From contig BTPG01000006.1 in NCBI GenBank assembly GCA_036245525.1, forward strand, positions 71,635,939-71,699,938: a stretch of DNA of 64,000 nt, read 5' to 3'. This DNA comes from Semisulcospira habei (taxonomy: Eukaryota > Mollusca > Gastropoda > Semisulcospiridae). The notes beneath the pieces were generated by a model that had not been told where the DNA came from, searched no databases, and was given only the letters and a program-made list of their open reading frames with translations. Of this stretch, positions 41,578 through 53,277 are shown in pieces. Within the stretch, counting starts at the first letter, position 1. Each line of letters starts with the position of its first letter. The position numbers were made by a program, and so were the translations under genes.

Positions 41578-42097
41578 AAGTGGTGATCTCGTGGTGGACA
41601 TGTGGAAACTAATTATTTTCATAACATTGTTTTGGCTGTTAGGAACCATGAAACTTTATTACGCATATTCATACTTACACCTTACTAGACGAAAATAAAT
41701 GAAAAGAAATGAGGAGACCTTACTAGATCCGCCTTACGCTTGGTAAAATATCTCCTAAAAGACCAACCAGTTTCACTCATGCAGTCTATCATTTTTGCCT
41801 TTTTTACTCCACTAAAGAAACGGCAAATAAATAGATTGGTCACATTGTGATCAGAATACAGTTCAACGTTTCACATATCTTTCGGACATTAAAGGGATCG
41901 GAGACACGACACCTCCCTGAGATACATCTTCCCTGAGTTTGACAAGATTGCTGAGTGTGCCGCCGAATTCAATCGTGCAATTCTGTTGAAAAGAAAGTCT
42001 ATCATCCATGGTATATCGTGCCTCCAATTCCAGATGGTAGAAGCTTTAGCAGCAACCCATGATTACAGACTACCCCTCCCCCCACTTTTATGTTCTT
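41578..42097. other. No feature recognised
   Basis: Unique-looking sequence between two LINE fragments. Confidence 0.4.
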
Positions 42098-42276
<179 letters not shown>

Positions 42277-42487
42277 TCCCGTAGTCTTGCCGACCGTTGG
42301 GGCACCACTGATGACTTGGCAACCAGCTCCCTCCATTCCTCTCTGTTCTCTGCCATTCTTAGCGTATCGCCCAGTCTCAGTCCTGTCCACTCTAATATAT
42401 TGTCCTCCCATCTTTTCCTCTGTCTTCCTCTCCTTCGTCCTCCTTGCACAGTGTCTTGCAGGATTGTTTTGGCAAGCCCAGCAGGGC
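42277..42487 (-). pseudogene. 5'-truncated LINE 3' fragment (C-terminal RT tail)
   Basis: Minus strand reads GLAKTILQDTVQGGRRRGRQ, KRWEDNILEWTGLRLGD and ENREEWRELVAKSSVVPQR, a common C-terminal tail of RTE-like LINEs. Intact frame, flanked by AATTAAAAAT repeats, so a recent short insertion of about 380 bp including its tetranucleotide tail. Confidence 0.8.
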
Positions 42488-42497
42488 AATTAAAAAT
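42488..42497 (+). repeat. 10-bp target site duplication, right
   Basis: AATTAAAAAT. Confidence 0.8.
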
Positions 42498-42722
42498 AGT
42501 TACAATTAAATTGATGGGTAACACTAAAATTAATGAAATGATCACAATTTTCTGCTCAATAATCATACTTATTTAGAAAACTGGCAACAAAAATATTTAA
42601 ACAGAAGATTATAATGTGAGCAATTTGTATGATCATTTTGCGTTCCTTTGCGTACTGGTAAAATAGTGATAGGGCAGCAGATTCAGCCACTGTGGCCCCT
42701 AAATGCATCACAGCATCATAAA
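42498..42722 (-). repeat. Inverted duplication segment B, right
   Basis: Reverse complement of 39530-39785, for example AAACTGGCAACAAAAATATT and GGCCCCTAAATGCATC. Confidence 0.85.
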
Positions 42723-43339
42723 ATCAGGTTGGGAGGCATCGGAAACAAGGTACGTTTCCCAATTCGACAATTGTAAAGGGCAAAAGCCATCATTCACCAC
42801 GAAGGTATATCGTAAAGGATGCCCACTTTCCTCATTTTCTTGCGCTTTATGTTCACATTAATAAAACGTAATAGGTAAGGAGAGGTTAAAATGAATTAAA
42901 ATGGAATGACTTTAGTCATTTTTTTTCTAATTAATTTCATGTAATTTTACAACTTGGGGGTAGGGATACAAAATCAACCACTGTGGCACTCACAGTAATC
43001 ACAGCATCACCTAGTCAAGTTTATAATAATTGTAACATCCTGTGTTAATGATATAAGCCTAAAAATGGACTGCCAGTGCTATAGAAAATGTCTGAATGCA
43101 TCTGACACATTATTTTTGTCTTGTTTTGCGTTTTGCGGAATTAGCCGTTTACTGGGTGCACAAATACCTTCACTGTGAGCCAGAGATTCAATATTTTTTC
43201 ATTCTGTTTTTTTTTTTTTTTTTTTTTTTTTTTTGGGGGGGGTTTGTTTGTTTGTTTAGCGGGGGGGGGGGGTTGGGTGTTTGTTTTGCAGAGGACGCAG
43301 AAGGTGTGCTTTAACATAATAGTTCCTGATTTGGGCTTC
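42723..43339. other. Right-arm-specific sequence with T/G homopolymers
   Basis: Absent from the left arm. It contains a T-run ~43207-43234, then G-runs to ~43272. ACTGTGGCACTCACAGTAAT loosely echoes the segment B 'CCACTGTGGCC' motif. Confidence 0.5.
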
Positions 43340-43552
43340 TGGAATGCTGAAAAAAGTTTCTCAAGTTCATTTTAGCATCCGCGAAGAGCGTGAATGGGGG
43401 TACCCTTGCTCCATCGGCTATATCTCTGGTGTGTTCCTAAGGATTTTAGGGGAACATGGCTTAAACATCGCAGGACATACTAAGGTACACTGTGAAGCCC
43501 ATCTTATAGAGTACTCGGGGTGGGGGGCCGGGGGGGGGGGGGTGCACGGTAG
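43340..43552 (-). repeat. Inverted duplication segment A, right
   Basis: TTTTAGCATCCGCGAAGAGC, ATATCTCTGGTGTGTTCCTA and CCCATCTTATAGAGTACTCG are the reverse complement of 39243-39450. Confidence 0.85.
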
Positions 43553-44227
43553 CCAGGACTGGCTTATGGATTAAACCCTTGTAGCGACTAATGGCGGACT
43601 TCACGTAGCCCGCTGTATGACGCGTTATGACCTCATTTTCGACTCTCCAGTACCAGCTTTGTCCGACAAAAAGAGAAAAACGCACACCAAACAACGAATC
43701 TTCTTAGCATAATTCAAAACAATACGCACTCTGGAGCTGTTTTTAAGACGACAGCAACCAATTTTCAACAATATTTTCCGTCGAAACGCCCGAGACTAAA
43801 AATAGAGCATAGATGCCGAATATTAAATTCTGCAATATTTTTTGGTGAACGACACTCGGAAAAATACGTGCTCTCTGCTAAATTGCATTACTCTGACAAT
43901 ACGTAGAAGGTGCGGCTCGAAAAAACGTTTTCCAAAAGTCAAACAAGCTGCCAGCAAGAGCAGTGTTTGCGCATGACCGTGACTCCTTGCAACTTCAAGG
44001 GCTCGCTCAGAACATGTATTTAGGTCAACTATAGGATATGCCACAGACGTGCGAAGTTTGATCCACTTCAGTGTCTACGTTCACAAATATAGTTGAGGAA
44101 TGAAAATAAATACTTTATTGGTTGGTCTTCGGGGTACAATGGTTACTTTGACCTCCTGAAGGCCTACAAGGGTCCGTGTAGCAAACCCCAGCTACAAATA
44201 ACTTATAATATATAATATATAACGACA
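43553..44227. other. No feature recognised
   Basis: Unique-looking sequence. Confidence 0.4.
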
Positions 44228-44640
44228 TAATAATAACAACTGCGCTTCTGCCTATCTCTCCAACTTACTTCACCCCTACACTCCTTCCCGCTCCCTCCGC
44301 TCCGCCTCAGACCCTCTCCGCCTTCACATCCCCGGCACCAAACTGAGCACTTTCGGCCCCCGCTCCTTCTCAGTATACGGTCCATCCACCCGGAACACTC
44401 TCCCACTCTCTCTCCGTCAGAAACACTTTCTCTCTCCTCCTTCCAGTCCGCCCTCAAAACTCACCTCTTTCAACAGTTCTAGCACTATATCACCACACTC
44501 CCCACCCCAAGCTGACTGTCTTAATGTATTTCACTATTTGTGGTACTCGAGTCGTTGTCTAAAGCGTGCGCATGCGTGCGCGAGTTGTGAGGGCGCGCTT
44601 AGAGTTATAATCATTATAAGATAAGCGCATTATAAATACC
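44228..44640 (+). pseudogene. L2/CR1-like LINE 3' fragment
   Basis: The plus frame reads LRLHIPGTKLSTFGPRSFSV, YGPSTRNTLPLSLRQKHFL and FQSALKTHLFQ, the C-terminal end typical of L2/CR1-type RTs. Then 3' UTR ending AGCGCATTATAAATACCGTA before (ATT)n. 5'-truncated. Confidence 0.75.
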
Positions 44641-44643
44641 GTA

Positions 44644-44710
<67 letters not shown>
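44641..44710. repeat. (ATT)n tail of the L2/CR1-like fragment
   Basis: About 23 ATT units immediately after the LINE 3' end. Confidence 0.9.
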
Positions 44711-44711
<1 letters not shown>

Positions 44712-44941
44712 GTCCCAGTCCTACTCTGTACAATTTAAATCGAATGTTAGTATCCACTATTTTTTTTTTTTTTTTTTTTGTCTACCGTCTTGAAAATACG
44801 GTAGACTTTAGGATGGGGGTGGTCGGAGCACGTTCCATAGCATGCAAATGACGAACATAGGTGGGCACATCAGACGATAAAAATTACGTCATGCCTAGGC
44901 TAACCGCGCTGTTGAACGTACATTTGGCGGGAAGCGCCGTG

Positions 44942-45074
<133 letters not shown>

Positions 45075-45149
45075 ATGCGCGCGAGTTTTTTGCTCCTTGC
45101 AAATCAATGTATGTTTTTTGTTTTGTTGTTGTTGTATGTGCTTGTTTTT

Positions 45150-45240
45150 GTATTTTGCTTTGTGTTTCATTACTGTGATTGTAAAGCGCCTAGAGCACCT
45201 TGGGGATTAGGCGCTATACAAATTACCTTTATTATTATTT
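45150..45240 (+). mobile_element. LINE 3' end with (ATT)n-type tail
   Basis: TGTAAAGCGCCTAGAGCACC, TTGGGGATTAGGCGCTATAC and AAATTACCTTTATTATTATT: a conserved CR1/L2-type 3' hairpin (GGCGCTATA) with tail. Confidence 0.65.
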
Positions 45241-45244
45241 ATTT

Positions 45245-46200
45245 AATGCCCATCAGTACACATTTGTGCATGTCTTGCGTTGGATGTTCTTCGGCTTTAT
45301 GTGTTTATGTGGGGTGGGGCTGGGAGCGGGTGGTATGGCAACTATTACCATGTATGTGTATGTTCTCATGTTGTATACTGATGTGTATGTACAAAACCTA
45401 CATTACAAAGAAAAATAAATAAATAATTTAAATGAATAATAAATAAATAAATTTGGGGAAAAAATAAATAAACTAAGTCAAACATACCTGGGACATGTGA
45501 ATGCTAAAGAAAGGATAGGTTATGAGCATGCACAGATGTGCATGTCTTTTGGTGTGTATTCTGTGGTTTTGTGTGTGTATGTGGGGTGGGGTTGGGATGA
45601 TGATGATGATGAAACGTCTTTATTCAGGATAAAGTTTTAGGCATGCGAATGCCTCTCTATGCGGTATGGCTCCTATTACCATATATGTGTATAATCTTAT
45701 GTTGTACGCTGATGTGCATGTACAAAACCTACATTACAAACAAACAAAAATAATAATTTAAATAAATAAATAAAGTCAAAGATACCTGGGACATATGAAT
45801 GCTAAGTAATGGATATAATGAACATGCACAGATGTGCATGTCTTTTGGTGAGTGTTCTGCGGTTTTGTTTGTGTGTGTCCGGTGGGGTTGGGGGCGGGTG
45901 GTATGGCATCTATTACTATATATGTGTACATGAATGTTTTGATATTGTATACTGATGTGTATGTACAAACCTACATCACAAACAAAGAAAAATAAATAAA
46001 TAAATAAATAATTTAAATAAATAAATAATAAATAAATAAATAAATAAAAATAAGTCAGAGTTACCTGGGACATCTGAATGTGCATGCTAAGGAGAGGATA
46101 GATTATGAACATGCACAGATGTATGCGTATTGACAAATTGCTTTCTTTCCTTTCCTTGGTGGCCACCTCTATCCCACTAGTGATTGTGTGCATCAAGGAA
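45245..46200 (+). repeat. ~290-bp tandem repeat, about 3.2 units
   Basis: GTGCATGTCTT anchors at ~45266, 45538, 45836 and a final ATGCACAGATGT at ~46110. Each unit carries GGGGTGGGGTTGGG, GGTATGGC, TGTATACTGATGTGTATGTA, AATAAATAAA and TACCTGGGACAT in order. Unit 2 is interrupted by a LINE 3' end. Confidence 0.85.
45596..45662 (-). mobile_element. LINE 3'-end fragment inside tandem unit 2
   Basis: (GAT)n followed by GAAACGTCTTTATTCAGGAT and AAAGTTTTAGGCATGCGAAT lies between GGTTGGG and GGTATGGC, which are adjacent in units 1 and 3. Same type of end as 6176-6230. Confidence 0.7.
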
Positions 46201-47049
46201 TTCCTTCCGTCCATAATTAAATAATACTTAATAAATAAATATGTAAGTGAATAAATAAATTAATCAGTAACAAATATTTAAAAAATAAAATAAATAAATA
46301 AAACATGCAATATAATGGAGAGGGCTACTATCGGTATTATGTCTCATGCAGTCCTGATAAAGCTTGATCATAAGAGTTCTTGTAAGTCTTTGAGTGTGGA
46401 TTGGTTGAATGAGCTACAAAAACAAAAATTCCAACATTTAGGTGTTCAGCTGAACATATAGATTTATATGAAATGGTTCGGAGAAGGATTTCAGTCTGCC
46501 TAGCGTGTGCCTATAAGTCCAGACGGATAAAACCATGCTTGACCAGTTTTTTTTTAAATCCCATCTCCACTAATCAAAAAGAGCAGGTATACACTTAGAG
46601 CCGGTAGGCTGGAAAACAGACGAACAACATGCATGTTGTATCTGGACAAAAAGTGTTCAGAATGTTGAAAGTGGTCGGCAGACACAACTCAAAACATGTA
46701 CGAAAGGAGTCTACTTTCAATACGCTTTCCTCCTACAAAAGACCGAGTATGTGAAAGGCTGCTTTTAAGACCAGGAAAAATAACGTATAAAACGTTGATA
46801 AGACGTGCTTCAAAGTTCAAACCCAAAATAATCTATGTCTCACTTCAAGAGCAAAAGTAAACCTGCATCAACCGTGCGCGTCCGATTGACTTCGTTCGAA
46901 GGCATCTCGCTGACCGCCATTTAACTAGCGACGCGAGGATGCTTACGACATTAAAAATATTACTTTTTAAATTATTTTATCGTAAATATGTATATATGTT
47001 TATTTGCTGATGATTTTAATTTGATCACTGGAATAAACGTGTAACTTGA
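46201..47049. other. No feature recognised
   Basis: AAATAAATA-rich to ~46300, then unique-looking sequence. Confidence 0.4.
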
Positions 47050-47304
47050 ATGATTGAAATTTTAAATATGCACAAAAAAAATGTCTTGCGTCTTATCCGG
47101 GCAGCGTACGCGGACTGGTTCCCGCTCAGCGATCAAACAGAGCTCGAAAAACACTTATTCAAAAATGTCTCCATCCTAAGGACAAATATTGTTGTTATGC
47201 ATAAACTATATGGCATTAGTACTTTCGTTTCATACCTACAAACCATTGTTACTCTTTTGACGAACTACTTACCTCTGCAGAAATTGCGTAATCTGCTACA
47301 CTAA
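47050..47304 (+). CDS. 84-codon frame of unknown nature
   Basis: Begins MIEILNMHKKNVLRLIRAAY and continues with ADWFPLSDQTELEKHLFKN. Mixed amphipathic composition, not repeat-derived. No family recognised and no splice context; could be chance. Confidence 0.15.
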   Translation: MIEILNMHKKNVLRLIRAAYADWFPLSDQTELEKHLFKNVSILRTNIVVMHKLYGISTFVSYLQTIVTLLTNYLPLQKLRNLLH

Positions 47305-47343
47305 CGTGGTTGTTCGATAGTACACTGACGATCAAAAGAATTA

Positions 47344-47460
47344 CGACATTTTTTTAATCATCGGAAACACTTCAGTGTTTCCGATGATTCCAAAAATGTC
47401 GCATTTTTTGGCTCGTCATAATGTGTTTCCGATTACTCCAAAAATGTCGCATTTCATTTC
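47344..47460. repeat. Hairpin HP10 with a third arm copy
   Basis: ATCATCGGAAACACTTCAGT pairs with GTGTTTCCGATGATTCC. TGTTTCCGATTACTCCAAAA and ATGTCGCATTT recur once more at 47421-47456. Confidence 0.65.
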
Positions 47461-48300
47461 CTCGTTAGTATATGTCCGTTGGAAGGTCCTGGTAACTTGA
47501 ATCGGCGAACTGAAGTGTCACACCGGCTGCAGTGCGCCTGAATTGATCAGTGTTCGGGTCGTACTCCATAGGCAATAGCTGTCCCTGTCCCCCATAACCC
47601 GCCCTTCAGAGCCGTCAATTATCATCCCGGTGCCGTGGACATTAAACCCCGTGCTAACCCGGCAACCAGTCGCCGATCTCAGTCAGTCACGGCTTGGTAT
47701 CTCAGGGATCATAGTGGCTGAATAAAGAGAATATTTTTAAGCGGCACTGACCGATTCATCTTCGGCGTAATTGAAAGAAGATGCATTTTTGGGGGAAAAT
47801 AAATCACAGACTTCAGTAATACAAGCTTGTATGTGATATGAATCCGTTCACGGATAGTAACTTGACTTGAAGGGTGACTATTAGCTTACAGATGGTAATA
47901 ATAAGAGTTCCTTCCCTTGCCTTGACTAGCTTAATATGTGGTTTAACAGCACAATTGACATTAACCCCTTTTCACTCACTCTTCTATATTAGCCTCTTGC
48001 AAGACAAAGCTATGACCGAACGCTTTAACCTCTCACACAAAAATTCCACGTGCAGCACATCACAGGAGCAACATTTCCAGCTACTTTTTTTTAAAAAATC
48101 CCCTGATAGCGTTTCCTCAACACTGCAATGCACCCGATGACTCCACTGTCGACTGCAAGCCTGCATCAGTAAACCGTGCACATGTTCCTTGGATAGTGAT
48201 GGGGCTCTTTCGCGTTCAGTTAACGAATCTGCGTTCACTTGGCAGTTTAATGGGTCAAACTGAAATGAAAGACTGTTGCCTTAATTAATACCGTCTATCA
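47461..48300. other. No firm feature
   Basis: Minus strand 47600-47465 has a 45-codon protein-like frame (QLLPMEYDPNTDQFRR, AAGVTLQFADSSYQDL) without recognised homology. The remainder is unique-looking. Confidence 0.3.
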
Positions 48301-48306
48301 ATCAAT

Positions 48307-48361
<55 letters not shown>

Positions 48362-48364
48362 TTT
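48301..48364. repeat. (TTTA)n microsatellite
   Basis: About 16 units. Confidence 0.95.
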
Positions 48365-48534
48365 GCAGTCTGTAAAACGCAGGGACGTTTAGGGTCACTG
48401 ATTATGATATAATTAAAGATCTTTCTCTTTTTGTTTTTTTTCAAGACGTGCAAGTCGTCTGTTTGTCTGTAATTAAACGTGACTGTTCATCCATTGATGT
48501 TTGTTTTGTTGGCTGGTTGGTTGATTGGTCGGAT

Positions 48535-48586
48535 GTTTTGTTTGTTTGTTTGTTTGTTTGTTTGTTTGTTTGTTTGTTTGTTTGTG
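48535..48586. repeat. (TTTG)n microsatellite
   Basis: About 12 units, followed by TCTG/TCCG-rich sequence. Confidence 0.95.
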
Positions 48587-48675
48587 TGCTTGCATGTTTG
48601 TTTGTCTGTTCGTCTGTCTCTCCGTCCGTCTGCAGTCCAACTGTCTGTATGTCTGTTTTTCTGTTTATCTGTCAT

Positions 48676-48926
48676 TATGATTCATACAAGACATTCATTG
48701 CGACATAAACCGCTACCGATGGCCAATACACACACGCGCGCAAATATATATTCAATGCCATTTATTTTAAATGCATCCCTTAAAGGGCACTTACAATTTT
48801 GTGCCAATTAGGGGATAAATAAAGGGTTTTTTTTTAATTAAATTGAATTGAGTATATATTTGCGCGGGTGTGTGTATTGGCCATCGGTAGCGGTTTTTGT
48901 CGCATTGATTCTTGTATGACTCACAG
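48676..48926. mobile_element. Inverted-repeat element with ~80-bp arms, HP4-related
   Basis: Arms 48676-48757 and 48842-48926 share CATACAAGA, AACCGCTACCGATGGCCAAT and GCGCAAATATATA. The loop holds GGGATAAATAAAGGG plus poly-T, a LINE-type 3' end. AACCGCTACCGA links the arms to HP4. Confidence 0.7.
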
Positions 48927-49159
48927 AGACAGATAGTATACACGCAAAACACACACACACTCACGCAAGCACGCGCGCACACACTGATACACGTTAAATT
49001 GTTTTTAAAAGGTTTTCTTTTAATCTTCGTACGTAAAAATTAAATGTTTCTATCGGACGGATTGTCAGTCTAAACGGCAGACCGTATGCAATTCATACAA
49101 AGGAGACATCACACTTTTCTTCAAGCGGGATTTCGGAAACCAAGACTCAACCAAGGTCA

Positions 49160-49390
49160 TGAGTTTTAACAGGAAGTCACGTGGTTTCAGGCCAGGACGG
49201 AATCTGATTGGTTGCCTCTACTGTCACGTGACAAGAGGCTGCAGACGGCGAGCATCGCAGCCGGTAACGGGTGTCCCATCTTTGTCTCCGGGATTCCACT
49301 GGAACCCCAGATCATGTGCCGGTTTTCAAAAGATTTTGAGGAAAGTGAGACTATGCTATTAGAAAAAGACATGGACATGCAGTCCGAGGA
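49160..49390. repeat. Block P, copy 2 (3' of gene B)
   Basis: TTGCCTCTACTGTCACGTGAC, AGAGGCTGCAGACGG and CCCAGATCATGTGCCGGTT parallel 35527-35720. Minus-strand frames share NRHMIWG in both. Either a conserved part of a duplicated 3' UTR or a dispersed repeat. Confidence 0.55.
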
Positions 49391-49458
49391 ATTTTAAGAA
49401 AACCGACTGAATGGTAACCCTTACTGGCCATACTCGTCCAAGTACAGTTACAAATTCG

Positions 49459-49526
49459 CTAAGAGGCATAGATTCTCATTGAGACCCTGCATTCGCAGGG
49501 GCTCATGAGAATCTATGCCTCTTGCT
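49459..49526. mobile_element. Hairpin, family HP2
   Basis: CTAAGAGGCATAGATTCTCA pairs with TGAGAATCTATGCCTCTTG around CCCTGCATTCGCAGGG; a second right-arm fragment follows at 49540-49570. Confidence 0.75.
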
Positions 49527-49571
49527 GATTCAAAGCAAGTCGCAGAGGCTCATGAGAATCTAAACCTCAAT

Positions 49572-50139
49572 GCTGCCTGAATTCAATGTGTTTTGTGTAC
49601 AGACGTGGCACACAGACTGACTTGTTGACTTGTGGTTCTTTCTCTAAGTGGTGTGCAAAGTGTGAGCCCGAAGATTAGTCTTCAGCACTACAGACAGTAC
49701 AATAATTTTAAAAAAAAATAAGACAATAACGGATAGGTCCTCAGTTTGCAGACTCAAAGGTCATATCCCTAAAACAGAGAACAGTGTGCTGTCTAATTTA
49801 AAAATAAATACATAAAATTGAAAAAAATAAAGTTTACTTCTGCAGAATAGATCACTGAAATGCCTAGTGTGTGCACTCGATTAGAAAAGACAGCAAAGTG
49901 TTTTACTTTATCTGATTATAAAAGCAAACTAATTTCTGACAAAATCGCAATCCAGGGACTGATATGGGTCATGTGACATGAGGTCAGGAAGCACAGTATT
50001 TCTGGCAAGGTTTTCTACACGGTACAAATCAAGTCCTTTCAATTCAGTATCTAAAATAATTTCTAATGAACACGCGTCGAGGAACGCGTTTTCACGATAT
50101 ACATTATATCAATGTACAGCAATCTGCCCTGTCTGCCAA
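49572..50139. other. No feature recognised
   Basis: Unique-looking sequence in the gene B 3' flank. Confidence 0.4.
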
Positions 50140-50400
50140 TGGGTCCAGTTGTGAGAAAGGCGATATTTTCGTTGTTATACAATGAAAGTTTCGCTTTCTC
50201 AGAACAAAGACGCACTGAACGACCAGTGTGTCCAATTTTGAGAAAAGCGAGACTTTCATTGGTTTAGCCTTTCTCAAAAATAGACATACTAGCTTTTGCT
50301 TGTGTTCTCTTTTTAAGAAAAGTGAGATTTTCTATTTGTAACAATCACAATCTCGCTTTTCTCAACAAAAACAGACACACTGGCTTTTGTCAATTCAGGG
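50140..50400. mobile_element. Three adjacent HP6 hairpins
   Basis: GAGAAAGGCGATATTTTCGT (50152), GAGAAAAGCGAGACTTTCAT (~50232) and AAGAAAAGTGAGATTTTCTA (~50313), each with a matching right arm and a CACTGGCTTTTG or ACTAGCTTTTGC end. The middle copy is shortened. Confidence 0.75.
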
Positions 50401-50436
50401 TAGTATTGATTTCTTCTCTTCACTGTCAAGAATGGT

Positions 50437-50532
50437 TTATCCCTTTGGCTGTGGGTAGAGTGAGTGCTTGGTCAAGGTGAATCCTGCAAGAATCACCTCG
50501 ACCAAACACGATACCCACAGCCACATGGTTAA
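50437..50532. mobile_element. Hairpin MITE, family HP5
   Basis: CCCTTTGGCTGTGGGTAGAG to ACCCACAGCCACATGGTTAA; near-perfect stem through TTGGTCAAGGTGAATCCTGC. TTAA at right. Confidence 0.8.
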
Positions 50533-50696
50533 TATATAACAGAAGAAATCAACTCTGTACAGCGTTCTACGTGAAGAAAAGGCGTTTCTTAATTCCAGCC
50601 CGTGCTAGGGTCAGTCTTGACTGTGCAGTACAGAAATGCACCTCCAGAAACTACGCACAAGTCACGTGGTTTGAGACTTCCTGCCAGACGTGCTGT

Positions 50697-50767
50697 CTAC
50701 AGGAAGCGTGACGTCACGAAGGCGGCCAGGACGAGGGCAAGGGAGGCAACACCAGCAACTGCGCTGT
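50697..50767 (-). CDS. Gene B exon 6, hydrophobic C-terminus
   Basis: Acceptor GTTTTCAG; 71 nt coding SAVAGVASLALVLAAFVTSR, F, L, stop TAG. Hydrophobic run followed by a very short end, as in GPI-attachment signals. Paralogous to 37154-37084. Confidence 0.7.
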
Positions 50768-51901
50768 CTGAAAACAAAAATATCCGCCGTGACTTCGCTC
50801 TAGTTTTTTGTTGGGTGTCGTGCGTCGCATAACCTCTATTTTTATCTGGCCTTCTCCTTAGCTTCGTGGGGGACTTCCCCAATGTACGTAAGTCACATGA
50901 CATGCGAACAGAAGGACTGATATAAACCTTTGTGTTAAGGTAGGATAAACATTGAGAACCCATTTTATTTTGCCCTGTAAATCACAGTCTGTTTTGTGAA
51001 AAGTGAGATTTTCATTGTTATTCAATTTTTTTTAAACATAGTTCATCATAAAATTGGACTTACTGTCTTTTGGCGTCACTGTGCAGTATTGCTGCATTTT
51101 AAATTAACGCTCAAAGTATTTTCTGCTCTATGAAACTTAAAGCACGCCGAATATGCTACGGAAAATAAACTTTCAATGAACCCAACCGTCATTATTTTAA
51201 GGGACAAAACTCGTTCCCGCCAATGTTTAAATTATTAAGTTACCGCAGCGGTTCTTGTTGAAATACGGCGGGAAAGGGGGGAGGCAATGGAAAGTTCAGT
51301 TTTCCCATGTAAAATTCATAGTATTTTCGGCGCGCTTTAACCACTTCACTGCCGACAAAAAGTGAACACGATCCAACTGCAAGAGGCATAGATCACCATG
51401 TGCCCCCGCGACTCCGGGGGCCCATGAGGATCTATGCCACTTGCTGAAATCAATTTGTATCCATTTTTCTTGGACGGTTGTGGCTTTTGGTCGTTGAATG
51501 AACACAGGTTTCAGAAATAAAAACGTACGTGCAGTGACAGGGAAGAGTTTAACGTATTTCGCCAACCAATAGAGCACCAAAACATATCTGGACATTTTGA
51601 TCCCAACAAAGTGCGATGGCGCAACGTTTTGGACACACGTACGGCCCACTCTACTAGCTTGGCTCGCCATGTGGGAAACCCTCTCTTACAAAGGAGGCGA
51701 TCCCTCTTTCGCAAAGACCCATCACACAAAGGAAAAACAGTCTCTCCCGGCCACGCAAACCAGACAGTCACTCAATCAGTCAATCAGTCAGTCGCTCAGT
51801 CAACTAGTCGCACGTGAGGGTGTGAGTGTGTATGTGTGATCCACTAAAATGTTGTCATTGTTGGTTGACATATTTTAGTTAGTAATCTTCATGTAAATTT
51901 G

Positions 51902-51993
<92 letters not shown>

Positions 51994-53184
51994 ACGCGCG
52001 CACGTGTACGAAATACGTTTTATTAAATGTATGTGTTGTGTTACCTTTCCTAGTGTTATATTTAATATGTTATTAAGGACAGACTTGGAAAAAGGCCTGC
52101 GTGCCTACTGTCTTTATCCTTAAAAAATAAACTTTCAGTTCAGTTCAGTCAAGTAATCAGCTACTTACTGCACTGGGTATTGTCACTACTGGGGGTGAAA
52201 CCAATAGAGCAGGCACAGGGGGTCGATGTGGTCGGGCAAGCCGCATTGGAAATACAGTTATGCGTGTTGCCCGACAAGGTGCAAGATGTTCCGACCTTCG
52301 CCACTGCAAAGAAAATACAATCCAAAATCAGCCGGTATCAATTTCGCGTGGAACATACCTGTCAGATCCGGAGACCCTTGGTCCTATGAAAAGCGTGGGA
52401 ATTGCCACGGGATCATTTTAGCGTGACAAACTGCTACGGGGTCATTGTAGCGCGGAAAACTGCAACGGGGTCATTTTAGCGTGGAAAAAACTGCAACAGA
52501 ACCATGTTAGCATGGAAAACTGATACGGGACCATTATAGTTGAATCTTTATTTTAATGGGACAAAAATCGTCCCCGCCAATGTTTAAATTATTCAGTGAC
52601 CGCAGCGGTTCTTGTTGAAATACGGCGGGAAAGGGGGGAGGCAATGGAAAGTTCAGTTTTCCCATGTAAAATTCATAGTATTTTCGGCGCGCTTTAACCA
52701 CTTCACTGCCGACAAAAAGTGAACACGATCCAACTGCAAGAGGCATAGATCCCCATGTGCCCCTGCGACTCCGGGGGCCCATGAGGATCTATGCCACTTG
52801 CTGAAATCAATTTGTATCCATTTTTCTTGGACGGTTGTGGCTTTTGGTCGTTGAATGAACACAGGTTTCAGAAATAAAAACGTACGTGCAATGACAGGGA
52901 AGAGTTTAACGTATTTCGCCAACCAATAGAGCACCAAAACATATCTGGACCATGTGGGAAACCCTCTCTTACAAAGGAGGCGACCCCTCTTTCGCAAAGA
53001 CCCATCACACAAAGGAAAAACAGTCTGTCCCGGCCACGCAAACCAGACAGTCACTCAATCAGTCAATCAGTCAGTCGCTCAGTCAACTAGTCGCACGTGA
53101 GGGTGTGAGTGTGTATGTGTGATCCACTAAAATGTTGTCATTGTTGGTTGACATATTTTAGTTAGTAATCTTCATGTAAATTTG

Positions 53185-53277
<93 letters not shown>

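Noticed and set aside
47465..47600. 45-codon protein-like minus-strand frame
   Set aside because: No splice sites or homology that I can name; too short to support.
52180..52389. 69-codon plus-strand frame in each tandem unit (MSLLGVKPIEQAQ...)
   Set aside because: Antisense shadow of the gene B module exon, whose minus-strand reading has splice sites and conserved cysteines.
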